Source of the DNA: Micromonospora aurantiaca ATCC 27029 | GTDB lineage: Bacteria; Actinomycetota; Actinomycetes; Mycobacteriales; Micromonosporaceae | NCBI RefSeq assembly: GCF_000145235.1 | Contig: NC_014391.1 | Coordinates: 2,046,001 to 2,110,000, forward strand | DNA: 64,000 nucleotides | Reading direction: 5' to 3' | Shown here: positions 50,158-58,670 of the stretch, one piece after another | Layout: the number at the start of each line of letters is the position of its first letter | How positions within the stretch are numbered: position 1 is the stretch's first letter | Notes under the pieces: model-generated | Told to the model about the DNA's origin: nothing | The model's database searches: none | What the model saw: only the letters and a program-made list of their open reading frames with translations | Program-made: the position numbers and the translations under genes

Positions 50158-51842
50158 CCACGCTGGACGGAGCCCAGGTCGAGGTCGTCCGCAGCTATCT
50201 GCTGTCGGCCGCGGAGGAGATGCGGGCCACCCTCATCCGTACCTCCTTCAACCCGGTCATCTACGAGGTGCACGACTTCGGCCTGTCGATGTACGACGCC
50301 GACCTGCGGCTGGTCGCCGAGGCCACCGGGCTGACGTTCTTCCTCGGCGCGAACGACTTCTCGCTGCGCAAGGGCGTGGAGTACGTGGGCCGGGAGAACC
50401 TGCACCGCGGTGACGTGGTGCTGCTCAACTACCCGTACTGGAACGCGGCGCACGCGTTCGACGCGACGCTGTTCGCGCCGGTGTTCCGGCCGGACGAGGC
50501 GGACCCGGACGCGGACGGCGACCTGGTCGGCTTCCTCTGCGTCCGCGCGCACTGGATGGACCTGGGCGCCAAGGACCCCGGCTACGTGCTCGACTCGACC
50601 GACATGCACCAGGAGGGGCTCATCTTCCCGGGCACCAAGGTCGTGTCCCGGGGCGAGCCGGTGCGCGAGATCCACGAGCTGATCCGGTTCAACTCGCGGA
50701 TGCCCGACGCGGTGCTGGGTGACCTGCACGCGCAGATCGCCGCGCTGCGCACCGGCGAGCGGCGGATGCTGGAGATCATCGAGAAGTTCGGCCGGGACAC
50801 CGTGAACCAGGCGATCGACCGGATCATCGCCGACGGTGAGGCCCGCGCCCGCGCGGCGCTGGCCACGCTGCCGCAGGGCACCTGGACCGCCGAGGACTGG
50901 GTGGACGACGACGGCATCAGCGACGACCCGGTGAAGATGCGCGTCACCGTCACCATCGCCGACGGGCGCTTCGTCGTCGACTTCGCCGGTTCGGCCCCGG
51001 CCACCCGCGGCCCGATCAACATGCCGTTCGGCGCGACCGAGGCGATCTGCAAGGTCGTGCTGAAGTCGCTCACCTCCCGGGACGAGCCGTCGAACGCCGG
51101 CACCGTGGCGCCGCTGGAGGTGCGGGCCGAGCCGGGCACGCTGTTCCACGCCGTCTACCCGCAGCCGACGTTCACGCTCTGGACCGGCATCGTCGCGGTG
51201 GAGCTGATCCTCAAGGCGCTGGCCCAGGGCATGCCGGACCTGCTGCCCGCCTCCTCCGGCGGCGACGTGCCCGGCTTCATGATGGTCGGCCTGCACCCGG
51301 ACACCGGGAAGATGTTCGCGGTCAGCAACAACGACCTGGTGGGCTGGGGCGGCACCGCGCAGCACGACGGGATGGACGCCGCCACCCACGTCTCCGGCAG
51401 CACCGGCCGGGGCACCCCGATCGAGGTCATGGAGGCCAAGACCGGGATGTTCTTCGAGCGCTGGGAGATCCGCGAGGACTCCGGTGGCGCCGGCCGGTTC
51501 CGTGGTGGTTGCGGCCTGCGGCGGGACATCCGGTTCGTGACGCCCGGTGAGTTCCTCACCGTCATCAAGAAGACGAAGAGCGCACCGTGGGCGCTCGACG
51601 GCGGCTTGCAGCCGGAGCCGAACCAGATCGTGGTGTTCCCGGGCACCGACCGCGAGCACCGGGTGAGCACCAAGCGCACGACGGTCGCTGTGGGCGACCG
51701 GGTCACCCTTCTGACCGCCGGTGGCGGTGGGCACGGCGACCCGCGCGGCCGCGACCCCGAGGCGGTCCGGCGCGACGTGGCCGAGGGCTACGTCTCCCCG
51801 GAGGCGGCCCGGGACGTCTACGGAGTGGACGTCGATGGGTGA
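50154..51842 (+). CDS. hyuB: Hydantoinase subunit B family protein (HyuB), copy 1
   Basis: 562 aa. The HyuB hallmark opening is VEVVRSYLLSAAEEMRATLIRTSFNPVIYEVHDFGLSMYDADLRLVAEATG. It continues with HRGDVVLLNYPYWNAAHAFDATLFAPVF, VDFAGSAPATRGPINMPFGAT, ASSGGDVPGFMMVG and DSGGAGRFRGGCGLRRDI, ending DRVTLLTAGGGGHGDP. It would form the ring-opening or carboxylating complex with HyuA. Copy 2 follows immediately and is very similar. Copy 1 has a small acidic insertion (DEADPDADGDL) lacking in copy 2. ATGA overlap with hyuA. Confidence 0.92.
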   Translation: MTTLDGAQVEVVRSYLLSAAEEMRATLIRTSFNPVIYEVHDFGLSMYDADLRLVAEATGLTFFLGANDFSLRKGVEYVGRENLHRGDVVLLNYPYWNAAHAFDATLFAPVFRPDEADPDADGDLVGFLCVRAHWMDLGAKDPGYVLDSTDMHQEGLIFPGTKVVSRGEPVREIHELIRFNSRMPDAVLGDLHAQIAALRTGERRMLEIIEKFGRDTVNQAIDRIIADGEARARAALATLPQGTWTAEDWVDDDGISDDPVKMRVTVTIADGRFVVDFAGSAPATRGPINMPFGATEAICKVVLKSLTSRDEPSNAGTVAPLEVRAEPGTLFHAVYPQPTFTLWTGIVAVELILKALAQGMPDLLPASSGGDVPGFMMVGLHPDTGKMFAVSNNDLVGWGGTAQHDGMDAATHVSGSTGRGTPIEVMEAKTGMFFERWEIREDSGGAGRFRGGCGLRRDIRFVTPGEFLTVIKKTKSAPWALDGGLQPEPNQIVVFPGTDREHRVSTKRTTVAVGDRVTLLTAGGGGHGDPRGRDPEAVRRDVAEGYVSPEAARDVYGVDVDG

Positions 51843-53505
51843 GCCGACTGTCGACGGGGCAACCGTCGAGGTCGTCCGCAGCCATCTCGTCTCGGCCGCC
51901 GAGGAGATGCGGGCCGCGCTGGTGCGCACCGCGTTCAACCCGGTGATCTACGAGGTGTACGACTTCGGCATCTCCGTCTACGACCGGCGGCTGCGGCTGG
52001 TCGCGGAGTCGACGGGATTGTCCCGCTTCCTCGGCGCCAACGACTACTCCCTGCGCAAGGGCGTCGAGTACGTCGGCGTGGAGAACCTGCACCGCGGCGA
52101 CGTGGTGCTGCTCAACTACCCGTACTGGAACGCGGCGCACACGTACGACGCGACGATGTTCGCGCCGGTGGTGCTGCCGGACAGCGAGGAGCTGATCGGT
52201 TTCCTGTGCATCCGGGCGCACTGGATGGACCTGGGTGCCAAGGATCCCGGTTACGTGCTCGACTCCACGGACATGCACCAGGAGGGGATCATCTTCCCCG
52301 GCACGAAGGTGTACTCCCGGGGCGAGCCGGTGCCGGAGATCCACGAGCTGATCCGGTTCAACTCACGGATGCCGGAACTCGTCCTCGGCGACCTCAACGC
52401 GCAGATCGCCGCGCTGCGTACCGGTGAGCGGCGGGTGACCGAGTTGTACCGCGACTACGGTCCGGCGGTGGTCGACGCGGTCGTCGACCGGGTGATCGAC
52501 GCCGCCGCGCGGCGCGCCGGGGAGGCGGTGGCCGCGCTGCCGCAGGGCAGCTGGACCGCCGAGGACTGGCTCGACGACGACGGCGTCAGCGACGATCCGA
52601 TCCGGATGCGGGTCACCGTCACTGTCGCCGACGGCGAGTTCACAGTGGACTTCGCCGGGTCGTCCCCGGCGGTGCCCGGGCCGGTGAACCTGCCGCTGGG
52701 CGCGACCATCGCCACCTGCCGGGTCGCGTTCAAGGGCGTCACCACGCCGCACGAGCAGACCAACGCCGGGCACTTCGCGCCCCTGCGGGTACGCGCCGAG
52801 CCCGGTACGTTGTTCCACGCGCAGTATCCGGCCGCCACGTTCACCCAGTGGACCGGCACCGTCGCGCTGGAGCTGATCCTCAAGGCGCTGGCGCAGGGCA
52901 TGCCGGACCGGCTGGCCGCCTCCTCCGGGGGCGACGTGCCCGGGTTCATGATGGTCGGCCGGCACCCGGACACCGGCGACATGTTCGCGGTCAGCAACAA
53001 CGACCCGGTCGGCTGGGGCGGCACGCCCCGGCACGACGGCATCGGACCGGCGAACCACCTGTGCCAGACCCAGGCGCGCAACACGCCGGTTGAGGTGCTG
53101 GAGTCGAAGACCGGGATGTTCTTCGAGCGACTGGAGATCCGTACCGACTCCGGTGGTGCCGGCCGGTTCCGGGGCGGCTGCGGCCTGCGGCGGGACATCC
53201 GGTTCGTGACGCCGGGTGAGTTCCTGTCGGTGATCAAGAAGACGAAGAGCGCGCCGTGGGCGCTGGCCGGCGGCGAGCAGCCGGAGCCGAACCAGGTGGT
53301 CGTCTTCCCGGGCACGGACCGGGAGCACCGGGTGAGCACACGGCGTACCGCGGTGGCGGTGGGGGATCGGGTGACGTTGCTGACCGCCGGTGGCGGCGGG
53401 CACGGTGACCCGAGGAGTCGGGATCCGGAGGCGGTGCGACGGGACGTGGCCGAGGGCTACGTCTCCGCGCGGGCCGCCCGAGACGTTTATGGAGTGATCG
53501 CGTGA
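51835..53505 (+). CDS. hyuB: Hydantoinase subunit B family protein (HyuB), tandem copy 2
   Basis: 556 aa from the ATG at 51835, which lies inside the last codons of copy 1 (8-base overlap). Nearly every motif of copy 1 is kept (VEVVRSHLVSAAEEMRAALVRTAFNPVIYEVYDFG; DSGGAGRFRGGCGLRRDI; TLLTAGGGGHGDP). Changes concentrate in residues about 195-225 (VTELYRDYGPAVVDAVVDRVIDAAA) and 400-415 (HLCQTQARN). This fits a local duplication followed by divergence. It may form a hetero-oligomer with copy 1, or the two may handle different intermediates. Followed by the amidohydrolase with a GTGA overlap. Confidence 0.92.
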   Translation: MGEPTVDGATVEVVRSHLVSAAEEMRAALVRTAFNPVIYEVYDFGISVYDRRLRLVAESTGLSRFLGANDYSLRKGVEYVGVENLHRGDVVLLNYPYWNAAHTYDATMFAPVVLPDSEELIGFLCIRAHWMDLGAKDPGYVLDSTDMHQEGIIFPGTKVYSRGEPVPEIHELIRFNSRMPELVLGDLNAQIAALRTGERRVTELYRDYGPAVVDAVVDRVIDAAARRAGEAVAALPQGSWTAEDWLDDDGVSDDPIRMRVTVTVADGEFTVDFAGSSPAVPGPVNLPLGATIATCRVAFKGVTTPHEQTNAGHFAPLRVRAEPGTLFHAQYPAATFTQWTGTVALELILKALAQGMPDRLAASSGGDVPGFMMVGRHPDTGDMFAVSNNDPVGWGGTPRHDGIGPANHLCQTQARNTPVEVLESKTGMFFERLEIRTDSGGAGRFRGGCGLRRDIRFVTPGEFLSVIKKTKSAPWALAGGEQPEPNQVVVFPGTDREHRVSTRRTAVAVGDRVTLLTAGGGGHGDPRSRDPEAVRRDVAEGYVSARAARDVYGVIA

Positions 53506-54767
53506 GTGCCGCCTATTCGCCCGAACAGCCGAGCGTGCTGCTCGGCAACTGCACAGTGCTGGACGCCCGCGTGGTGGACGGCATGGCGCCCGTGACCGGC
53601 GCCGGGGTGTGGGTCCGGGGTGACCGGATCGCCGCCGTCGGGCCGTACGCCGAGGTGGCCGAGCAGGCGCGGGCCGCCGGCCGGCTGACCGAGGTGGACC
53701 TCGACGGCGCGTACGTGACGCCCGGCCTGGTCAACATGCACACCCACTTCTCGCTGTCGCTGCCCGGCTCCGCCGGCGACGACGTCAAGGGGATGGGCGC
53801 GTACGACCTCGCCCACTACATGGCCGACGGGGCACGGCGCACGCTGCACACCGGCGTGACCACCGTGCGCTGCGTGGCGGAGAAGGACCACGCCGACTTC
53901 GCGCTGCGGCGGGCGATCAACGCCGGGCGTGTCCCGGGTCCGCGCATCTACACCGCCGGACGGGCGCTGGTGTGCACCGGCGGGCACGGCCACGAGGGCA
54001 ACGACACGCTCGAGTGCGACGGCCCGGTCGGCTTCCGACAGGGCGTGCGCAGCCAGATCAAGGCCGGCGCGGACCTGATCAAGGTGATGATCTCGGGCGG
54101 CATCGCCGGTGAGCACGAGAGCATCCACACGCCGCAGCTCTTCGCCGACGAGATGACGGCGGCGATCGAGACCGCCCACGCGTGGGGCCGCCGGGTGACC
54201 GCGCACGCCGGGCCCGCCGATGTGATCGCCGCGGCCGTGGAGCTGGGGCTGGACTGCGTGGAGCACGGCTACCAGCTCACCCCGCAGGTCGCGGCGCGGA
54301 TGGCCGAGCGTGGCACGGCGCTCGTGCCGACGCTGCTGGTGACGCGCTGCAAGGAGTTCTTCGACGAGCTAGGCGTGCCGGAGTGGATGCAGTGCCGGTC
54401 GCTCGGCGCCGGCCCCCGGCACCTGGAGAGCTTCGAGATGGCCATCGCCGCGGGCGTGGAGGTGCTGCTCGGCAGCGACGTCCCCCCGTTCTGGGAGTTC
54501 GAGGGCACCACCGCCTCGATCCGGGAGCTGGAGTACATGTCCGAGCGGATCGGCGCCGCGCGGGCCATCCACGCCGGCACGCTCGGCCCGATCCGGTGGC
54601 TCGGCGCGGAGTCCGATCTCGGCACGGTCGAGGTCGGCAAGCTGGCCGACCTGATCGCGACGGACGCCGACCCGCTCGCCGACACCTCGGCCTTCCGGGA
54701 CGTGCGGTGGGTGATGAAGGGCGGGCAGATCGCCCGCGACGACCGTAACCAGGAGGAGACGCGATGA
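53502..54767 (+). CDS. Amidohydrolase (imidazolonepropionase/prolidase-like)
   Basis: 421 aa from a GTG overlapping the hyuB stop. The metal-dependent TIM-barrel hydrolase has a complete binuclear site: His80 and His82 in LVNMHTHFS, Lys194 in LIKVMISGGI (likely carbamylated), His235 in VTAHAGPA, His255 in CVEHGYQL and Asp326 in LLGSDVPPFWEF. The N- and C-terminal beta-sandwich is seen in LLGNCTVLDARVVDG and GKLADLIATDADPLADTSAFRDVRWVMKGG. It hydrolyses amide, imide or cyclic C-N bonds, so it is a good partner for HyuA/HyuB in opening successive rings. Overlaps the SnoaL-like gene (ATGA). Confidence 0.88.
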   Translation: MSAAYSPEQPSVLLGNCTVLDARVVDGMAPVTGAGVWVRGDRIAAVGPYAEVAEQARAAGRLTEVDLDGAYVTPGLVNMHTHFSLSLPGSAGDDVKGMGAYDLAHYMADGARRTLHTGVTTVRCVAEKDHADFALRRAINAGRVPGPRIYTAGRALVCTGGHGHEGNDTLECDGPVGFRQGVRSQIKAGADLIKVMISGGIAGEHESIHTPQLFADEMTAAIETAHAWGRRVTAHAGPADVIAAAVELGLDCVEHGYQLTPQVAARMAERGTALVPTLLVTRCKEFFDELGVPEWMQCRSLGAGPRHLESFEMAIAAGVEVLLGSDVPPFWEFEGTTASIRELEYMSERIGAARAIHAGTLGPIRWLGAESDLGTVEVGKLADLIATDADPLADTSAFRDVRWVMKGGQIARDDRNQEETR

Positions 54768-55177
54768 CCTTCGCGCAGGCAGGCGCGGCGGAGATCGCCG
54801 CCGGCATCGACGACATGTACGACGCGTTCCTCGCCGGGGACCAGCAGCGGTTCGACACGCACCTGGACCCCGACGTGACCACCTGGGAGACGCACCTGCC
54901 CGGGCCGCTGCGGACCCGGGCCGAACTGGACGAGTACCGCGCCCGGCGCGACGCCGCGGGGCAGCGGCCCCGGCTGGCGGTGCTCGCCCCGCGGGACAAG
55001 CGCATCGACGTGTGGGACGACTTCGGCGTGGCCCGGTACGAGCTGGTCTCGCAGCTCGGCCCGGACGACGAGCCGGAGATCACCCGGGTCACCGACGTGG
55101 TGCGCCGGATCGACGGCCGCTGGGTGATCGTGCACCACCACGCCGAGCTGGTCCGGGAACCGGTGGGCGCGGCGTGA
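54764..55177 (+). CDS. SnoaL/NTF2-like (DUF4440-type) protein
   Basis: 137 aa, cone-shaped alpha+beta NTF2 fold: EIAAGIDDMYDAFLAGDQQRFDTHLDPDVTTWETHLPGPLRTRAELDEYRARR, then VWDDFGVARYELVSQLG, VTDVVRRIDGRWVIVHHHAELV. Such small proteins serve as isomerases, cyclases or ligand-binding stabilisers; a catalytic role is not evident. It sits mid-operon with ATGA and GTGA overlaps to its neighbours, which argues for a pathway role. Confidence 0.8.
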   Translation: MTFAQAGAAEIAAGIDDMYDAFLAGDQQRFDTHLDPDVTTWETHLPGPLRTRAELDEYRARRDAAGQRPRLAVLAPRDKRIDVWDDFGVARYELVSQLGPDDEPEITRVTDVVRRIDGRWVIVHHHAELVREPVGAA

Positions 55178-56178
55178 TCCGGCGGCTGGTCGCCGGGCGG
55201 ACCGGTGAGCCGGCGGACGTGCTGTCGGTCGCCGACCTGCCCGACGACCCGCCGCCCGGGCCCGGTGAGGTGCAGCTCGCCGTCCGTACGGTCGGGCTGA
55301 ACTTCCTGGACGTCATGCTCTGCCGGGGCGAGTACCCGGTGCGGCCGGACCCGCCGATGACACCCGGCGTGGAGACGGCCGGCCGGGTCGTCGCCGCCGG
55401 CGCCGGGGCCGAGCACCTGCTGGGTCAGGAGGTGCTCGCCTGCCCGGCGCTGCCGCGCGGCGCGCTCGGCAGCACGGTGACCGTGGACGCCGCGGTGGTG
55501 GTGCCGCGACCGTCCACCGTCGATCCGGTCACCGCGGCGGCGCTGCCGGTCACCTACCAGACGGCGTGGTTCGCGCTGGAACGATCCGGTCTCACGGCCG
55601 GGCAGACGGTGCTGGTGCACGCGGGCGCCGGCGGGGTGGGCATCGCCGCGATCCAGCTGGCCGTCGCCCGCGGCGCGCGGGTCCTGGCCACCGCCGGCGG
55701 TCCGGCCAAGACCGCGATCTGCCGCGACCACGGCGCCCAGGTGGCGATCGACTACACGGCGGACGACTTCGTGCCCGCCGTGCTCGCGGCTACCGGCGGG
55801 CGGGGCGTGGACGTCGTGGTGGACCCGGTGGGCGGCGACGTGTTCGCCCGCTCCTGGGAGTGCCTGGCGTTCGAGGGACGCCTGGTGGCGGTGGGCGCCG
55901 CCGGTGGCGCACCGCCGCCTGTCGACCCGCTGCGGCTGATGGCGGCGAACGCGACGCTCGTCGGCCTGTCCTGGGGCTCGCAGTACCCGTGGCGGCGGGC
56001 CAGTGCCGTCGAGGCCGCGTACCAGGAACTGTTCGACATGTGCGCCTCCGGCGCGGTCCGGCCGCCGGTCAGCCGCGTCGTCTCGCTGGACGAGGCGCCC
56101 GCGGCGCTCACCGAACTGGCCGAACGCCGGACCACCGGCAAGATCATCGTACGGATCGACGAGGGGGAGGGGCCGTGA
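55174..56178 (+). CDS. Zinc-independent MDR / quinone oxidoreductase-like enzyme
   Basis: 334 aa from GTG 55174. The GroES-like part has GEVQLAVRTVGLNFLDVMLCRGEYPVRPDPPMTPGVETAGRVV, and VTYQTAWFALERSGLTAGQTVLVHAGAGGVGIAAIQLAVARGARVLAT carries the NADP-binding AGAGGVG loop. The C terminus is SLDEAPAALTELAERRTTGKIIVRI. No zinc-binding Cys cluster is visible, so it belongs to the QOR branch reducing quinones or alpha,beta-unsaturated carbonyls with NADPH. It may reduce or detoxify an enone intermediate of the pathway. Confidence 0.88.
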   Translation: MIRRLVAGRTGEPADVLSVADLPDDPPPGPGEVQLAVRTVGLNFLDVMLCRGEYPVRPDPPMTPGVETAGRVVAAGAGAEHLLGQEVLACPALPRGALGSTVTVDAAVVVPRPSTVDPVTAAALPVTYQTAWFALERSGLTAGQTVLVHAGAGGVGIAAIQLAVARGARVLATAGGPAKTAICRDHGAQVAIDYTADDFVPAVLAATGGRGVDVVVDPVGGDVFARSWECLAFEGRLVAVGAAGGAPPPVDPLRLMAANATLVGLSWGSQYPWRRASAVEAAYQELFDMCASGAVRPPVSRVVSLDEAPAALTELAERRTTGKIIVRIDEGEGP

Positions 56179-56504
56179 GCGACAGCGCCGACGGCGACAT
56201 GGAGATCTACGACCTGAAGGTGACAGTCGACCGGATCGAGGGCCGGTCGGTGTGCGGCATGGCCGTGGGCGACCACTTCGAACTGACAAACAGCGCGCAC
56301 CTGCGGCTGCCCGAGGGAAAGCACTTCTGCGTGTACGCGCTCGCCTCGGTGCTGCCCTTCCTCGCCGCCAAGCAGCGTGACCTGGCGCCGGGGGACTGGC
56401 TGGCCCAGGACTCCCACTTCATCTGCCCCGACCCGGAGGAGCGGCTCGTCATGAAGGTGGAACGGACCTGCCGGCGCACGATGAACTCGGCGGACCTGAC
56501 ATGA
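56175..56504 (+). CDS. TIGR04076 family protein
   Basis: 109 aa from a GTG overlapping the MDR stop. Opening IYDLKVTVDRIEGRSVCGMAVGDHFELTN, middle HFCVYALASVLPFLAAKQRDL and later HFICPDPEERLVMKVER match the TIGR04076 family of small Cys-containing proteins. Cysteines are at about 27, 52, 84 and 98. The family often accompanies radical SAM or oxidoreductase genes; no function is proven. A redox or metal-carrier role is possible. Overlaps the LLM gene (ATGA). Confidence 0.75.
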   Translation: MSDSADGDMEIYDLKVTVDRIEGRSVCGMAVGDHFELTNSAHLRLPEGKHFCVYALASVLPFLAAKQRDLAPGDWLAQDSHFICPDPEERLVMKVERTCRRTMNSADLT

Positions 56505-57499
56505 CCGTCGAGATCGGACTCGGCCTCCAGAGCGACAAGCCGGCCGGCGCCTACGCCCGGCTGGCCCGCGCCGCCGAGGCGCACGGCTTCGACGTGCTCA
56601 CCGTCTTCGGCGACCTGATGTACCAGCCGCCGATCTTCCCGCTGCTGGAGATGGCACAGGCGACCGAACGGGTACGCCTCGGCGCGGCCTGCCTGAACCC
56701 GTACTCGATGGCGCCGTACGAGATCGCCGGTCAGATCGCCGCCCTGGACCTGGCCTCGCACGGGCGGGCCTACCTGGGCCTGGCCCGGGGGACCTGGCTG
56801 GGCGCTGTCGGCCTGCCGCAGCCGCGGCCGCTGACCACGATCGAGGAGGCCGTCCAGGTCGTCTACCGCCTGCTGCGCGGCGACCGCAGCGGCTTCACCG
56901 GAAAGGTCTTCTCGCTCGCCCCCGGCACCGCCCTGCGCTACGACGTGCAGCGGCCCGACCCGCCGCTGCTGCTCGGCGCGTGGGGCCCGCAGGGCGCGGC
57001 GCTGGCCGGGCGGATCGCCGACGAGATCAAGGTGGGCGGCAGCGCCAACCCGGACATGGTCCCGGTGATCCGCGAACGGCTGCGAACCGGCGCGGAGAAG
57101 GCCGGGCGCGACGTCGCGGACGTCGGCATCGTGCTCGGCGCTGTCACAGTCGTCGACACCGACGGCGAGGTGGCCCGCGCCAAGGCCCGCACCGAGGTGG
57201 CCATGTACCTGGCGGTGGTGGCCGAGCTGGACCCGACCGTCGAGATGCCCGACGACCTGGTCAAGCGCGTCGGCGAGCTGGTCGACGCGGGCGAGGACGA
57301 GGCGGCGGGCCGGCTGATCCCGGACGACGTGCTCGACCGGTTCGCCTTCTCCGGCACCCCGGAGCAGGTCGCCGCGCAGGCCCAGGCGCTCATCGACGCG
57401 GGCGTGCGCCGGGTCGAGTTCGGCACGCCGCACGGCCTCACCGACGAGCGCGGCGTCGACCTGCTCGGCTCGGCCGTCCTGCCGTTGCTGCGCAGGTGA
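56501..57499 (+). CDS. LLM-class flavin/F420-dependent oxidoreductase
   Basis: 332 aa luciferase-like barrel: VEIGLGLQSDKPAGAYARLARAAEAHGFDVLTVFGDLMYQPPIFPLLEMAQATERVRLGAACLNPYSMAPYEIAGQIAALDLASHGRAYLGLARGTW. This is followed by PPLLLGAWGPQGAALAGRIADEIKVGG and ending HGLTDERGVDLLGSAVLPLL. The form resembles F420-dependent methylene-H4MPT-reductase-like enzymes. It could oxygenate or reduce a pathway intermediate. GTGA overlap with the hydrolase. Confidence 0.87.
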   Translation: MTVEIGLGLQSDKPAGAYARLARAAEAHGFDVLTVFGDLMYQPPIFPLLEMAQATERVRLGAACLNPYSMAPYEIAGQIAALDLASHGRAYLGLARGTWLGAVGLPQPRPLTTIEEAVQVVYRLLRGDRSGFTGKVFSLAPGTALRYDVQRPDPPLLLGAWGPQGAALAGRIADEIKVGGSANPDMVPVIRERLRTGAEKAGRDVADVGIVLGAVTVVDTDGEVARAKARTEVAMYLAVVAELDPTVEMPDDLVKRVGELVDAGEDEAAGRLIPDDVLDRFAFSGTPEQVAAQAQALIDAGVRRVEFGTPHGLTDERGVDLLGSAVLPLLRR

Positions 57500-58596
57500 G
57501 TCAGGTGCGGCTCACCGTCCTGGTCGGCCCCGGCCTGGTGGCCGACGCGGCCCTGCTGGCGTCGCTGACCGCCGCCACCTGCGCCGAACTCGACGTCTCC
57601 GGCGGGGTCGTCACCGCTGCCTCGGCCGACGAGATGCGCGTGCTGCTCGCCGCGACCGACCAGCCGGTGGTGGTGCTCCCCGGCCCCACGGCTGCGGCCC
57701 GTGCCCTGATCGGCGCGCAGCCGTCCGGCGTGGTCTGGTACGACCTCACAGTCGAGCCGTCGGTGCCCGGCGCGGTCCACCTGGCCGGGCGGGGACTGTG
57801 GGGCCTGACCTGGGCGATCCGGCACGCCGTGCACCGCCTCCGTGCGCCGGCCACCCGGATCGCCTACGGCCCGGACCCGGACCAGTGGGGCGACCTGCGG
57901 CTGCCGTCCACCCCGGACGCCGGGCCGGCGCCGGTCGCGGTGCTGCTGCACGGCGGGTTCTGGCGGTCCATCTGGGGCGCGGACCTGATGGACGCGCTCG
58001 CCGTCGACCTGGCCCGGCGCGGGTACGCGAGCTGGAACCTGGAGTACCGGCGTCCGGACCGGCACGGCTGGGACGCGACCACACAGGACGTGCAGGCGGG
58101 CCTCCTCGCGTTGCGGGAACCGGCCCGCGACCGGTTGGTCGACCTGGACCGGATCGTCGTGCTGGGACACTCGGCGGGCGGGCAGCTCGCGTTGCGCGCC
58201 GCGGCGGACCTCGCCGCGCGTACGAGCGGGCCGCGTGTCGCGCTCGCGGTGTCGCTGGCCGGGGTGCTCGACCTCACCGAGGGCGAGCGGCGCTACCTCG
58301 GCGACGGCGCGGTCGCCGCGGCGCTGGGCGGCTCACCGTTGACGGCACCACGCCGGTACGCCGAGAGCGACCCGATGCTCCGCCTGCCGACAGGGGTGCC
58401 CACACTGCTCGTGCAGGGAACGGAGGACAGCCTCGACCTCGTCGACGCCAACCGGCGCTACGCCGCCGCGGCGGCAGCCGCCGGGGACGAGATCCGCCAC
58501 CTCGAACAGCCGGGGGACCACTTCGCCGTCATCGACCCGGCCTCGGCCGTCTGGCAGGACACGATGACCGCCGTGGACGCACGCCTCGGCCGCTGA
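57496..58596 (+). CDS. Fusion of an AroQ-like domain and an arylformamidase-type alpha/beta-hydrolase
   Basis: 366 aa from GTG 57496. The first about 125 residues (VRLTVLVGPGLVADAALLASL, then VVWYDLTVEPSVPGAVHLAGRGLWGLTWAIRHAVHRL) look like a divergent type II dehydroquinase (AroQ) fold, with the 'GxGxxG' final helix recast as GRGLWGLTWA. After a linker (RIAYGPDPDQWGDLRLP) comes an alpha/beta-hydrolase with the oxyanion HGGFWRSIWG, nucleophile GHSAGGQLAL, an Asp in QGTEDSLDLVD and His in QPGDHFAVID, as in KynB-like arylformamidases. Last gene of the operon; it may cleave a formyl or ester-linked product. The AroQ-like reading is tentative. Confidence 0.75.
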   Translation: MSQVRLTVLVGPGLVADAALLASLTAATCAELDVSGGVVTAASADEMRVLLAATDQPVVVLPGPTAAARALIGAQPSGVVWYDLTVEPSVPGAVHLAGRGLWGLTWAIRHAVHRLRAPATRIAYGPDPDQWGDLRLPSTPDAGPAPVAVLLHGGFWRSIWGADLMDALAVDLARRGYASWNLEYRRPDRHGWDATTQDVQAGLLALREPARDRLVDLDRIVVLGHSAGGQLALRAAADLAARTSGPRVALAVSLAGVLDLTEGERRYLGDGAVAAALGGSPLTAPRRYAESDPMLRLPTGVPTLLVQGTEDSLDLVDANRRYAAAAAAAGDEIRHLEQPGDHFAVIDPASAVWQDTMTAVDARLGR

Positions 58597-58607
58597 CGCC
58601 GGACGCT

Positions 58608-58651
58608 GAATCGCCCTCCAGGTTCACCTACGTGAACACGGAGGGCGATTC
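58608..58651. terminator. Bidirectional terminator with GTTCAC/GTGAAC inner stem
   Basis: Perfect 12-base arms GAATCGCCCTCC (58608-58619) and GGAGGGCGATTC (58640-58651) flank an inner inverted repeat GTTCAC-CTAC-GTGAAC (58622-58637). The hairpin lies between the convergent operon end and XRE-cupin gene. The inner hexamers equal those in the operon promoter (42327-42432). Confidence 0.75.
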
Positions 58652-58670
58652 GTGGTGCCCGGGGCGCGGG

